A DNA stretch of 64,000 bases from Jonesia denitrificans DSM 20603 (GCF_000024065.1 NC_013174.1:2046001-2110000), one strand, 5' to 3'; shown: positions 33,691 through 42,547, counted from the first letter of the stretch. Notes: generated from the letters alone by a model not told the origin. A program made the numbers and translations.

Positions 33691-35961
33691 ATGTCTTATT
33701 TTTTGCCGAACGTCGTCTCGGATGGAGGGCCTGTGACCACCGGTTCACCCACACCGACCACCTCGCGCGCCTCGCGCGGACACCGCCTCGCGCCCTTGCA
33801 ACCAGCAGTTCCAGCTTCCTCACCGCCCACTGCAGGTGCCAGTGCCCCGCGCACCCTCCGGCTCGACATCCAAGCATTACGCGCTTTTGCCGTCATCGCC
33901 GTGGTGATCTACCACGTGTGGCCTACCGCCCTACCCGGCGGATTCATCGGTGTTGATGTCTTTTTTGTCATCTCCGGCTTCCTCATCACCGGGCACATCT
34001 ACCACGAGATCACCCGTACCGGTCGGCTCGCTTTGCCTCGTTTCTACGCGAAACGCGCCCGACGCATCTTGCCACCGGCCTTCCTGATCCTCATCGCATC
34101 CACGGTCGCCGCATTGATATTCCTTCCCTCAAACCGGTGGTCAACCACCTCAACAGAAGGAATCGCGTCGATCATTTACGTGCAGAACATGCAGCTCGCG
34201 AACTCCTCGGTCGATTACCTCGCCCAGGACACCGCGAACACCATGTTCATGCACTTTTGGTCGCTCTCGGTCGAGGAACAGTTCTACCTCGTGGTTCCCC
34301 TGCTCATGATCGTTGCAGCGGCCCTGGCCGCACGCGTTGGAGGCAGGCACAAAACTGTCACTCTCAGCGCGCTCGGCGGTCTTGTCATCCTCTCTTTCGC
34401 AGCCTCATACATTCGCGTCCTCGACGCGGATCCCACTGCCTACTTTGTGCTCCTCACCCGCCTATGGGAACTTGGAGCTGGATCGCTCCTTGCCGTCGCG
34501 ATCTTCCCGTCCCCCAGTGCACGCACTACTCGCTCACCGCACACGATCTTTCGCCACATCGCGACTATCTGGGACCGCTACCGCACCCCGGCGCGCATCA
34601 TCGCCTGGTATGGCGGGTGGGCGACTCTGGTCCTTAGCCTTCTCCTCATTGACGAATCCACCCCCTTCCCAGGACCCGGGGCTCTCGCCCCGGTCCTCGC
34701 CACAACCGCGCTCATCTGGGCCCACAGCCCCCGAACCCACGGTCCGCTGTGGGCCGCTGTTGCGCACCCGGTGACGCAGCGCATCGGCACCTTGTCCTAC
34801 TCGATGTACCTCATCCACTGGCCCCTGGTCATTGTTGCCCCGTTTGTCACCTCGGCACCCCCATGGATCACCGGACTCGGCATCGTGTTCCTCACGCTCA
34901 CCGGGGCGGAGCTCATGTACCGCACAGTGGAACGCCCCCTGGGGCGGTTGCCCCTCACGGACAACCATGCGCCGCGAGTGCTCGCGATCGCCGCTGCTGC
35001 CAGCCTCATGACTGCAGTTGTTGTGGTGGCCCCTGGTTTCCTGGCCACCCAGGCACAACACGAAGCTGAACAACTGGAACAGCACATCGCTCAGCGGACA
35101 GTCGACGGAGTCGGCGGATCTGCAATTTCCCGGTCCTCACACCGAGCTTTTGCACTCGACACTGAGGTGATCGTCCCCGCAGTGGATGCAGCCCGCCAAT
35201 CGCTGCCATCAGGTGCACACAACGGGGAATGCAAATCAGAGATGGGAGACCCGTTCACCCCCGAATGCGTGTACGGGACCACGAACCCCGCGAGAGCAGA
35301 CGCTGTGATCGCCCTCGTCGGAGATTCCCACGCTGAGCATTGGCTCCCCGCGTTTGAAGAACTCGCGCAAGACAACAACTGGCAGGTGCGCACCTACTTC
35401 CACTCCTCATGCCCGATGAGTTTTGGTCAACGCCAATCCGATGCGGACCGTGGCGGGCCGTGCCTGACCGCTAACAAACAGACGATATCCACTCTGCAGG
35501 AGGCGGGTGATATTGACCTGATCGTGACCTCGGCTCGCACTGATGTCCCCTGGGTCACTGACGGTGCCCCCGACCCTGCCACCGGGTTTACCCACGCCTG
35601 GCAACAACTCGACGATGTCGCCCCCATTGTTGCGCTGACGGACAACCCTGTGATGCTGCCCGCAGATGGCACCACCGACTGTGTTGCACTCAACGAGCGC
35701 AACCCGGATGCTTGCGCCCGCGATGTGGCAGAAGCGATGCCCGTAGACTACCTGCGCGACGCCTACCCGATCGCCCAAGAACTCAGCATCGATGTCACGT
35801 TGGTCGACACGGAACCCTGGTTCTGCACTACCACAACATGCCCTGCCGTCATTGGTAACGTCCTGGTGTATCGCGACGAAAACCACCTCACGGCAACATA
35901 CGCGGCGACCCTCACAGACCAGATCGAACAGGAGTTGGTTCCTGTCCTTGACCGGTCGTGA
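33691..35961 (+). CDS. OatA-like acyltransferase with C-terminal SGNH domain
   Basis: A 756-residue two-domain membrane enzyme. Residues about 50-410 form an acyltransferase-3 domain of ten or so helices (LDIQALRAFAVIAVVIYHVW, IGVDVFFVISGFLITGHIY with its catalytic-type His, SYSMYLIHWPLVI). The extracytoplasmic C-terminal part (about 470-750) is an SGNH hydrolase domain with Ser near 545 in LVGDSHAEHW and a DENHL motif near 730. Such proteins O-acetylate peptidoglycan, wall polymers or secondary glycans. The ATG at 33691 has no ribosome site; GTG at 33733 behind GGAGG is a credible alternative start. The acceptor is unknown. Confidence 0.92.
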   Translation: MSYFLPNVVSDGGPVTTGSPTPTTSRASRGHRLAPLQPAVPASSPPTAGASAPRTLRLDIQALRAFAVIAVVIYHVWPTALPGGFIGVDVFFVISGFLITGHIYHEITRTGRLALPRFYAKRARRILPPAFLILIASTVAALIFLPSNRWSTTSTEGIASIIYVQNMQLANSSVDYLAQDTANTMFMHFWSLSVEEQFYLVVPLLMIVAAALAARVGGRHKTVTLSALGGLVILSFAASYIRVLDADPTAYFVLLTRLWELGAGSLLAVAIFPSPSARTTRSPHTIFRHIATIWDRYRTPARIIAWYGGWATLVLSLLLIDESTPFPGPGALAPVLATTALIWAHSPRTHGPLWAAVAHPVTQRIGTLSYSMYLIHWPLVIVAPFVTSAPPWITGLGIVFLTLTGAELMYRTVERPLGRLPLTDNHAPRVLAIAAAASLMTAVVVVAPGFLATQAQHEAEQLEQHIAQRTVDGVGGSAISRSSHRAFALDTEVIVPAVDAARQSLPSGAHNGECKSEMGDPFTPECVYGTTNPARADAVIALVGDSHAEHWLPAFEELAQDNNWQVRTYFHSSCPMSFGQRQSDADRGGPCLTANKQTISTLQEAGDIDLIVTSARTDVPWVTDGAPDPATGFTHAWQQLDDVAPIVALTDNPVMLPADGTTDCVALNERNPDACARDVAEAMPVDYLRDAYPIAQELSIDVTLVDTEPWFCTTTTCPAVIGNVLVYRDENHLTATYAATLTDQIEQELVPVLDRS

Positions 35962-35993
35962 GGGCCGCCCACTGTGACATCTGGCTCTCGCTG

Positions 35994-37880
35994 TTACCCG
36001 TCAGCGGCTCCTGTACCCGCTGTACTCACCGTTGCTGTGCCCACGACTTCGCCATTGACGGACACTGTCACCTCCGAGTGGTCGGCAAGGAGTGGGCTAG
36101 ACCAGAACAGTGCCGCACTGGTGTCCCGCACGCTGGTAGTGAGCAGTTCATCACCCTGTGCCGATGTGACCGTCACGGTGTCACCCTCGCTCGCACCCAG
36201 GGTGTCCACACGGATCCATGCTTGCTCTGCATTGTTGGGATTGACCGGCATGTCCGCCGTGCCTAACGCAAGGAGTGTCCCTCCTGTGAGCGTAAATTCC
36301 CCAGCCACGTCAAGTGAACCGTTACCCCCACGTGTTGGCCCATCAACCCGGACCTCACCGCCTGTCATGGTGAATGATCCGTTGGAGTCGATGCCATCGC
36401 CCCCGGCTGTGATGGTGATACGGCCAGCGCTGATGGCCAGGGAGGCGTCCGTTGCTGCTTCCATACCCATTCCACCTCCTTGTGGGCGGACACCTTGCGG
36501 GCGCTGCTGGGCATTGTCCGCATCGGGGGTGTTATTCGCATCAGGGGCGTTGTCCGTGTTCGGCGGCTGGGGCATGTCACGACCGTCAGGTGGTGTTCCG
36601 TCGTTCGGGCGCTCACGGGGCACCCCCTCAGTGTCGTCCGACTGTGGTGGGGCTTGACCGTCAGTGGTCATGTCATTCCCACCAGTGGCATTCAACCCGT
36701 CATCGCTGGCCACCAGGTCAATGGTCGTTCCTTCCAAGGCAATGTGGTAGCCCTCAATCCCCTCCACACTGGATGTGATGGTGAGGGTACCTTCTGATGC
36801 GCGAAGATGCCCATCCGCGTGTACGGCGTCATCTCCGCTCGCTAGGAGGATCTCACCTCCAGTCAGCACGATGGCTCCGTTGCTGTGAAGTGCATCATCT
36901 TGCGCGTCGACTGTCAGTTCCCCTGCAGCAATGATGGTCATCACACCAGATTTAAGACCTTTGGTTGAGATGTCGTCTGTTGGCGCGGTCGCTGATCCCG
37001 TTCCACTTTCCACCGTGAGTTGTCCCCCCGTGACAAGGAGGTCCGTCTCCGCCGAAATCCCATCCCCGCGGGCGGCAACAGTGATCGTTCCACCGTTCAC
37101 AACAACAAACCCTCGGGTGTCATCTGTATCGTTATTCGCAGTCAGCCCATCTCCACCAGCAGTCACTGACACCTCCCCGCTGGTCACGACGACATAATCC
37201 TTCCCACGAATCCCGTCATCAGCAGCGGTCACAGAGATGGTGCCAGAATCAATAATTAGTCCATCTTTGGACGCAATAGCGTCCTCGTAGGCCCCTTGGA
37301 CGTTGAGCGTCCCCACACCAGTAATGGACAGGTCTCCAGCACTAAACAGCGCAGCATTCGCCTCGATGTCCTGCGGATACTCCGCAGCATCGCTCACAGT
37401 GTTCACACTCCCCTCAGCAAGAAACACTGTCAGTTCATCCACATCCGTGGCAGCAATCCCTGGCCCGCTCGTCGACGTGATCGTCACCCCATCAAGGATC
37501 AGCGTGACGTGAGCGTCAGGGGCAGCAATCTGAAGCGACCCCGACAACGTTCCAGAAAGGCGGTAGGTCCCTGCAGCAGTGATGGTCACAGTAGAACCAT
37601 CAACGCTCACCCCATCAGTTTTCCCCGGCGAGGAAAGGTCGACGTCAACACCTGCTGACACGTCGACGTCATCGACTAAGTGAACGGTGTCATTCGCCGC
37701 AAGAACCTCATCAACTGTTTGGGTCACATCAACCGACGCTGCATCAATGGTGGTTGTTGAACTCTGCTGCGTTTGGTCCGGTGAATCACCTGATTCAGGT
37801 GATTCACCGGAACAACCAACCAGGATTGCGCTCAACACACCAGCAAAAATAATGGCGCGTGTGAAGGGTGTAGGGCTCAT
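35994..37880 (-). CDS. beta-helix carbohydrate-binding-domain lipoprotein (DUF4353/Cthe_2159-like)
   Basis: A 628-residue lipoprotein. The lipobox is ILVGCSGES (Cys23). From about residue 60 to 400 short turns repeat with the pattern of a right-handed parallel beta-helix (GTISVTAADDGIRGKD, GEVSVTAGGDGLTAN, GTITVAARGDGISAE, GQLTVESG), rich in Asp and Gly as in calcium-binding members. A disordered Pro/Asp/Asn-rich insert (about 402-470) precedes a further helix segment and a C-terminal beta domain. Relatives are annotated as carbohydrate-binding, possibly for cellulose or pectin. It overlaps the VTC-domain gene by four bases and is the third gene of a tight operon. Its ligand is unknown. Confidence 0.88.
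   Translation of the reverse strand: MSPTPFTRAIIFAGVLSAILVGCSGESPESGDSPDQTQQSSTTTIDAASVDVTQTVDEVLAANDTVHLVDDVDVSAGVDVDLSSPGKTDGVSVDGSTVTITAAGTYRLSGTLSGSLQIAAPDAHVTLILDGVTITSTSGPGIAATDVDELTVFLAEGSVNTVSDAAEYPQDIEANAALFSAGDLSITGVGTLNVQGAYEDAIASKDGLIIDSGTISVTAADDGIRGKDYVVVTSGEVSVTAGGDGLTANNDTDDTRGFVVVNGGTITVAARGDGISAETDLLVTGGQLTVESGTGSATAPTDDISTKGLKSGVMTIIAAGELTVDAQDDALHSNGAIVLTGGEILLASGDDAVHADGHLRASEGTLTITSSVEGIEGYHIALEGTTIDLVASDDGLNATGGNDMTTDGQAPPQSDDTEGVPRERPNDGTPPDGRDMPQPPNTDNAPDANNTPDADNAQQRPQGVRPQGGGMGMEAATDASLAISAGRITITAGGDGIDSNGSFTMTGGEVRVDGPTRGGNGSLDVAGEFTLTGGTLLALGTADMPVNPNNAEQAWIRVDTLGASEGDTVTVTSAQGDELLTTSVRDTSAALFWSSPLLADHSEVTVSVNGEVVGTATVSTAGTGAADG
37778..37810. repeat. 33-bp palindrome inside the lipoprotein coding region
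   Basis: Arms 37778-37793 and 37795-37810 are perfect 16-base reverse complements around one base. It encodes the Gly/Ser/Pro/Glu spacer just after the lipidated Cys. In the messenger it would form a strong hairpin some 75 bases into the coding region. Confidence 0.8.
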
Positions 37881-38674
37881 GCTGATCTCCCCAAGGCGGT
37901 GGCGCTAGAAAACCGTGGCGCATCGGCAAAAGTACGGGTCAGAGCACGATTCCAGCGGTGTGCTGGAAGCGTTGGGTCAAGCGCAGCTCGCCCAGTAGCA
38001 AATTTCGAGATCGTGGTAGGGCGCACTCCGTGCTGCCACAACCAACGGTCAGTCGCACTGGGGTGACCAGGCGTTTTCGTTTCAAGAATGACAATGTCCC
38101 CAGCGTCGTAGCGACATCCATTGGGGTGATGCCAGGTGAGTTCGGTGTCCAGCGTCACGCGCATCGTCAAATCAGTTACTGTGGTGCGTTGGTAAGTCGA
38201 GAACACCACGGGGGCTAGCTGACGCGGCGGTCGAGTCACCCCACGAGCTGCCAGAACAGAACGGATGAACGCACACGAATCAGGGTCGAGGTGTGTGCGG
38301 GAAGCATGAGGGATCCGGTCTTTGACGGTGGCGCCACGGCCATCGCGCGTCTTGACTTCCAGGAACGTGTCACCGCTGTCAGCGTAGGTTCGCGTCCGTA
38401 CCTTGTAGCGGTGACGACGCCTGGTCAGAGTGCGTTCATAGGAGTCATTCGTGGGCGTGTCAAAGTACACCGACTCGTAGGAAACGCAACGATTGTTGTT
38501 GACATCAACAACCCGCATCCCCTGACGGTCCCAGAGTTGAGTCAGCGGCGGGACAAGAGCATGCGGAACAATGTACTTGCGATCAGTGCGAGTCAGCAGC
38601 GCAGCACGTTCAATGACCTCTGCAAGAGAAATAGGAACCAAAGAATCGGCAAGCTGGTTCACAACTCGAGTCAT
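37877..38674 (-). CDS. VTC-domain (polyphosphate polymerase-like, TTM fold) protein
   Basis: A 265-residue soluble protein with the VTC/triphosphate-tunnel fold. Basic and acidic residues expected to line the tunnel are visible: Arg32-Lys33, the RRRHRYKVRTRTY strand (85-97), FLEVKTR (Glu106, Lys108), ILETKT (Glu198, Lys200) and SKF (Lys224). Yeast Vtc4 makes polyphosphate with this domain; bacterial forms lack the SPX and membrane parts and their product is not established. It overlaps both the DUF4956 gene upstream and the lipoprotein gene downstream by four bases, so the three proteins are made together. Confidence 0.9.
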   Translation of the reverse strand: MTRVVNQLADSLVPISLAEVIERAALLTRTDRKYIVPHALVPPLTQLWDRQGMRVVDVNNNRCVSYESVYFDTPTNDSYERTLTRRRHRYKVRTRTYADSGDTFLEVKTRDGRGATVKDRIPHASRTHLDPDSCAFIRSVLAARGVTRPPRQLAPVVFSTYQRTTVTDLTMRVTLDTELTWHHPNGCRYDAGDIVILETKTPGHPSATDRWLWQHGVRPTTISKFATGRAALDPTLPAHRWNRALTRTFADAPRFSSATALGRSA

Positions 38675-39243
38675 GACTCACCCCCAATGGTGACAGGTGA
38701 CGTGACTTGAGGCCGGTAGCGGGCAACCACATGGGCAGTGTCATTGACTGTGTCAATGTCAAGAATCGTCACATGCTCGGGCGCTATACCAAGGATTCGC
38801 TCGCAGGCGATTGTGGCCTCGCTGTCGGTTCCCACTGCATGGTCGAGGCGCACGGTGACGCGCCTGCTTCGGGCACAGATCTTCGGGTGGTCGCACACTG
38901 CGAGCGCTATGACGATAAGGGTGGTCATGATCAGCATTGTTGCGGTGATGGTGGTGGATAACCCGGCGATGAGCCCGATGGCGAGTGAGGCGAAGTAGTA
39001 GGCGATTTCGCTGTGGCTGATTTCTTCGGAGCGGAGTCGGATGATGGACAGGACACCGAAGAGTCCAAGCCCTAGTCCTGCTCCGACGGTTGATTGGGCT
39101 AGGACTGTGGAGACCCCGAGGACGCCAACGTTGACAACGAGGAACGCGACGACGAGGTCTTTTCGTCGGTGGCGCGGGTAGTACAGTGCGTAGGCAATGA
39201 TGAGCATGGCGACGAGGTCGACAGCAATGACGGGTAGGTCCAT
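38671..39243 (-). CDS. DUF4956 membrane protein
   Basis: A 190-residue membrane protein with four predicted helices in the first 120 residues (LVAMLIIAYALYYPRHRRKD, LVVAFLVVNVGVLGVSTV, GLGLGLFGVLSIIRLRSEEI, LAIGLIAGLSTTITATMLI) and a soluble C-terminal domain of about 75 residues. The conserved block FGVLSIIRLRSEEISHSEIA, followed by YYFASLAIGL, marks the DUF4956 family. It is first in a three-gene operon with a VTC-domain protein and a beta-helix lipoprotein; the start is fixed by GGAGGAAACCC. It may be the membrane platform of that system. Function unknown. Confidence 0.9.
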   Translation of the reverse strand: MDLPVIAVDLVAMLIIAYALYYPRHRRKDLVVAFLVVNVGVLGVSTVLAQSTVGAGLGLGLFGVLSIIRLRSEEISHSEIAYYFASLAIGLIAGLSTTITATMLIMTTLIVIALAVCDHPKICARSRRVTVRLDHAVGTDSEATIACERILGIAPEHVTILDIDTVNDTAHVVARYRPQVTSPVTIGGES

Positions 39244-39374
39244 GGGTTTCCTCCACGGTGGGTGACGGGGACTTGTCTATTAACACACCGTGACCTGCAG
39301 GTATACTGCGGGTGAAATTGGAGGTGGGTGGGAAACCTTGTCAGTTGCTGAGAGTAGGTGGTGCGAAGCGGACA

Positions 39375-40727
39375 TTACATCCACGGTGCCTGAGAGAGCG
39401 CTGGACCTGCTTCCCCTCTCGAGACCCAGCTCACACTGTCGTCGTGATGCGTGAGGAACTCGGTGGTGCCAGCCACGTTAGCCCATGCCACGCGTTGGGT
39501 ATCCACATCAAAGAATGCCACCACACTATGGGCGTCGTCCCCGTGGCCCCGTAAAGACCAGGCGACGCGGGTGCCCACCACGTCAACGTTTGTGACGTCC
39601 ACCTGGGCATCATGAAGCATGGGCGGAAACACCGCCGATGGCACTTTCCATGCCTGATTCGTTGCCGAGTCGCGCACATAGAGGTCCCCGCCTACACCTG
39701 CAGCTACTACGTCTCCTGCCCCGGCAACCTGCGTGAACACATCCCGGACGGTCAAGTATCCTGCCCTATCATGGCCAACCTCAAGAACGGGTCGGTCACC
39801 GGTTGGCGCTTCCACGACAACAGCAACTGCTGCGGGGAGGCGACCCGAGCGCTGGTCACCATCAGTAGGTACAACCTCAACAATGTCACTCGATACTGTG
39901 GCAAGGCCCTCAGAGAGATGCACAACACCAGCCACATCGTGCCGATCTATGCTGACCTCTGCCCCTCGCACATCGATTGACACCAACGCATGGACGGCGT
40001 GCGCGTCCCCTTGCACATGAACAGCATGTTCCGCCCCCAGATCCCCGTCGGCAGGAATCGAGAGGGAAAAGGACACCTGCCCCGCAGTGACCACAGGCCG
40101 GAACGGCGGCGAAGGAATCGGCGGCAGTTCCCCCCACACATCGCGTGAGGTCAAGAGCAGCCATGTATCTCCGGTGAGCACGTCGGCCGCAAACACGAAC
40201 CAATCTCCATCGTCGGCGTGCCCGACTGGGTGCTCCTGCCACACCGCCACGCCTTCACCCACTGTCATCCCAGTCACCCGACGTGGCGCGCCGTCCACAA
40301 GGAACACTGACGGAGAAAATGCTCGGAAGATTCCTTCCTCCACGACCCCTGGGAGGTCTCCAGCCGGGACCTGGGCGGGGTCTTCACCGCACCGATCCCC
40401 AGGTAACGCCACGGCGAGGCGCAGCCCAGCCCCCGCATCGCCACGGTCCACAATGAACCGGTCACACCCCCACACGGGGACGACATGACCATCGGATACC
40501 ACCATGTCTCGCGGGATTTCACTGACCGCGTCCCGGTGGACAACACTCCACTCCACGACGGCACCATCGGTGCCGTAGGCAGTGACACCACGAGTGTTCT
40601 CGTGTGTGGGTTGAGGCGGCGGGGTCGATGACTGTGACGCCGGAGCAGAACACGCAGCCACGGTGAATGCCAAGAACATCACAACCGCAGACAGCACAAC
40701 ATTTCGGACAGATGACAACGATGGCAC
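39375..40727 (-). CDS. lipoprotein of unknown function (possible beta-propeller)
   Basis: A 450-residue secreted protein with a lipobox (AFTVAACSAP, Cys26), a Pro/Gln-rich spacer, then a body with repeated short strand patterns such as GVTAYGTDGAVVEWSVV, GEGVAVWQEHPV, GNRVAWSL-like VGTRVAWSLRGHG and DSVSWVSRGEAG. These recurring aromatic strand ends suggest a beta-propeller resembling surface TolB-like proteins. Cys pair at the residues in VWGCDRFIV and GDRCGED may form a disulfide. No family is recognised. It stands alone between the DUF4956 operon and mgtE. Confidence 0.75.
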   Translation of the reverse strand: MPSLSSVRNVVLSAVVMFLAFTVAACSAPASQSSTPPPQPTHENTRGVTAYGTDGAVVEWSVVHRDAVSEIPRDMVVSDGHVVPVWGCDRFIVDRGDAGAGLRLAVALPGDRCGEDPAQVPAGDLPGVVEEGIFRAFSPSVFLVDGAPRRVTGMTVGEGVAVWQEHPVGHADDGDWFVFAADVLTGDTWLLLTSRDVWGELPPIPSPPFRPVVTAGQVSFSLSIPADGDLGAEHAVHVQGDAHAVHALVSIDVRGAEVSIDRHDVAGVVHLSEGLATVSSDIVEVVPTDGDQRSGRLPAAVAVVVEAPTGDRPVLEVGHDRAGYLTVRDVFTQVAGAGDVVAAGVGGDLYVRDSATNQAWKVPSAVFPPMLHDAQVDVTNVDVVGTRVAWSLRGHGDDAHSVVAFFDVDTQRVAWANVAGTTEFLTHHDDSVSWVSRGEAGPALSQAPWM

Positions 40728-40826
40728 AGCAACGTCCTGACGTGGGGGTGGAAGAACACAGGTGCTTTGTACTTAAGGTTATGTTCCAGCGAGCCATTTC
40801 TTACGCTTTGTTGAGAGAAATGTGAT

Positions 40827-42164
40827 CTACAGACCGAACACTGCGCGCGCAATGACAAAATACAGCAGGAGCCCGGTGGCATCACAGAATGTTGTAATAA
40901 ACGGCGTAGAAAAGACAGCAGGATCCACTCGAAGGGTGCGAGCAATCATTGGCATCGCAGACCCAACTGTCGCCGCCAACATACAAATTGCCATCAACGT
41001 CGAACCGATAACTACGCCTGTTGAAACGTCATACGCCAAGGTGGCCAGAAGTAAAGCCGCTGCCCCAAGAATCGCTCCGAGAAGAAACCCGACCCGCACT
41101 TCCCGGAACATCACTGTCAGCACATCTGTTGGTCTCACCTCACCAAGAGCTAGCGCACGTGTCACCGTTGTTGCCGCTTGAGTTCCTGTGTTACCTCCAG
41201 TACCGATAATGAGCGGAATGAATGCTGCCAACACGACTTTTTGCTCGAGTGTTGTTTCAAACATTTCCAGGACGTGCACGGTAAACAACGCTGACGCAGC
41301 GAGCACCATGAGCCACACAACCCGAGAACGAACGATGTTGACAACCGATGTGGCGAGATAGGGGCGTGGAAGCGGCTCCGATGCGCCGGCACGGGCAGAA
41401 TCTTCATCCTCCTCCTCTGTGAGTACCTGACCTGCATCATCGACAGTAAAGATCCCGACGAGCCTTTCTTCGCGGTCGACGACAGGTAACGCAAGCCAGT
41501 CCTGAGCCACCACTCTGCGGGCAACGTCCTCGGCACGCTCTGTGACGTGAGCAAATTGCGCAGGAGACATGACGTCTTCCACTAATCGACTATCCTGCGC
41601 GCACAGTAAATCACGTAGGCCCACCACACCAACAAGTTGGCGGCTATCAGACACCACCGCGATTGTATAGATAGTTTCCGCCCAACTAGCCTGCTGTCGA
41701 ACTAGCTGAAGAGCTTCGTCTACAGGAAGATGCGGTCGAAGGGCAACAACTCGCGGATTAGCCCATCTCCCCACTGAACGCGTGGGATACCCAAGAATGA
41801 CATTAGTTACTCGTTGGTCAGAAAAAGGTAGCGATTCTAAAAGTCGCTTCGCCACCGCAGCAGGCAGCTCATCAAGAAGTGCAGCTTTATCATCTGGTGC
41901 CAGTTGTGCAAACAACATCACCACGTCCTCGCCCCCAAGAGTGCGAACGATATCTCCTTGAATTCCTGGTTCGAGGAGTTCAAAAACTTCAGCTGCTCGA
42001 TCTTTCGCCAGTAGGCGAAAAATCACTGCCGCGTGATGCGCACCTACTCGCCCCATGATGGATACAACATCCAACGGCGAACTTTGTGTGAGTTGGTGGG
42101 CTGCATTGGGGAGATCTTCCGCCAGAACCGCATCAATGATGGAATTTTCTAGTGATTTGCGCAT
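40827..42164 (-). CDS. mgtE: MgtE-type magnesium transporter
   Basis: A 445-residue Mg2+ channel/transporter. The cytoplasmic N domain (about 1-130, IMGRVGAHHAAVIFRLL), paired CBS domains (about 135-250, VALRPHLPVDEALQLVR) that sense Mg2+, and five membrane helices (about 275-445) with the pore signature IGTGGNTGTQAATTVTRAL are all present. Length is normal. Its messenger begins with an M-box riboswitch (42250-42425), so expression should rise when Mg2+ is low. It appears monocistronic. Confidence 0.96.
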   Translation of the reverse strand: MRKSLENSIIDAVLAEDLPNAAHQLTQSSPLDVVSIMGRVGAHHAAVIFRLLAKDRAAEVFELLEPGIQGDIVRTLGGEDVVMLFAQLAPDDKAALLDELPAAVAKRLLESLPFSDQRVTNVILGYPTRSVGRWANPRVVALRPHLPVDEALQLVRQQASWAETIYTIAVVSDSRQLVGVVGLRDLLCAQDSRLVEDVMSPAQFAHVTERAEDVARRVVAQDWLALPVVDREERLVGIFTVDDAGQVLTEEEDEDSARAGASEPLPRPYLATSVVNIVRSRVVWLMVLAASALFTVHVLEMFETTLEQKVVLAAFIPLIIGTGGNTGTQAATTVTRALALGEVRPTDVLTVMFREVRVGFLLGAILGAAALLLATLAYDVSTGVVIGSTLMAICMLAATVGSAMPMIARTLRVDPAVFSTPFITTFCDATGLLLYFVIARAVFGL

Positions 42165-42249
42165 GAATGTTCCTTGTATTTGTCACCTGCACGCGACAAT
42201 TGAACAGACCCCAAACTCTTGCCATTATTCTTGTGCACGGCATGTGTGG

Positions 42250-42425
42250 CGCGTCCACGTAAGAGCTTTGACACACCGCGACGTGTCCTACGCCAAACGT
42301 AGGAAGCCACTTGGAATCAACCCTTAAGCCGGGAGGATTTGTCCTCATCTTGGGCATCTCTCGATGTCGTCAGATGAGTGGCCTATGTTCGCGATGGAGC
42401 CTCACCTAACGAGACACCTAGCGCC
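42250..42425 (-). ncRNA. M-box (ykoK) magnesium riboswitch
   Basis: Read on the minus strand, GTTAGGTGAGGCTCC (complement of 42397-42411) is the invariant M-box core, followed by CATAGGCCACTC, ATGCCCAAGATGAGGAC, a GGCTTCCTACG...CGTAGGAC stem region and finally AAAGCTCTTACG (complement of 42258-42269), which matches the conserved 3' AAAGCTCTACG of known M-boxes. It precedes mgtE, the classical target. Exact ends of the P1 stem are estimated. On Mg2+ binding the fold should switch off mgtE. Confidence 0.92.
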
Positions 42426-42525
42426 TGTCACTGTATCGAACTTCGCCATGAGAGTCACTCCACCAGACACGATCACGCACACGAGGGGATGCCTACCGTC
42501 AATACGCAAGACGCTAGTTGCGTAT

Positions 42526-42544
42526 TTAGGTAAGGCTCACTTAA
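42526..42544 (+). promoter_or_regulatory. iron box (DtxR/IdeR-type operator)
   Basis: TTAGGTAAGGCTCACTTAA matches the 19-bp consensus TTAGGTTAGGCTAACCTAA at 16 positions. It lies just ahead of the siderophore importer operon, where an Fe2+-loaded DtxR/IdeR repressor would block transcription when iron is plentiful. Confidence 0.85.
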
Positions 42545-42547
42545 TGT

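Larger units (their letters stand above)
42165..42547. other. 383-nt intergenic region with two metal-sensing elements
   Basis: This region between mgtE (minus) and the siderophore ABC ATPase (plus) encodes no protein that I can support. It holds the M-box riboswitch for mgtE and, about 100 bases away, an iron box for the siderophore importer. The 85 bases between riboswitch and mgtE start form the expression-platform part and ribosome-binding region. Confidence 0.8.

Noticed and set aside
42394-42411. Second iron-box-like sequence (GCCTCACCTAAC) near the siderophore operon
   Set aside because: It is the invariant core of the M-box riboswitch read on the other strand, so the similarity is explained without a DtxR site, although cross-binding is noted as a finding.
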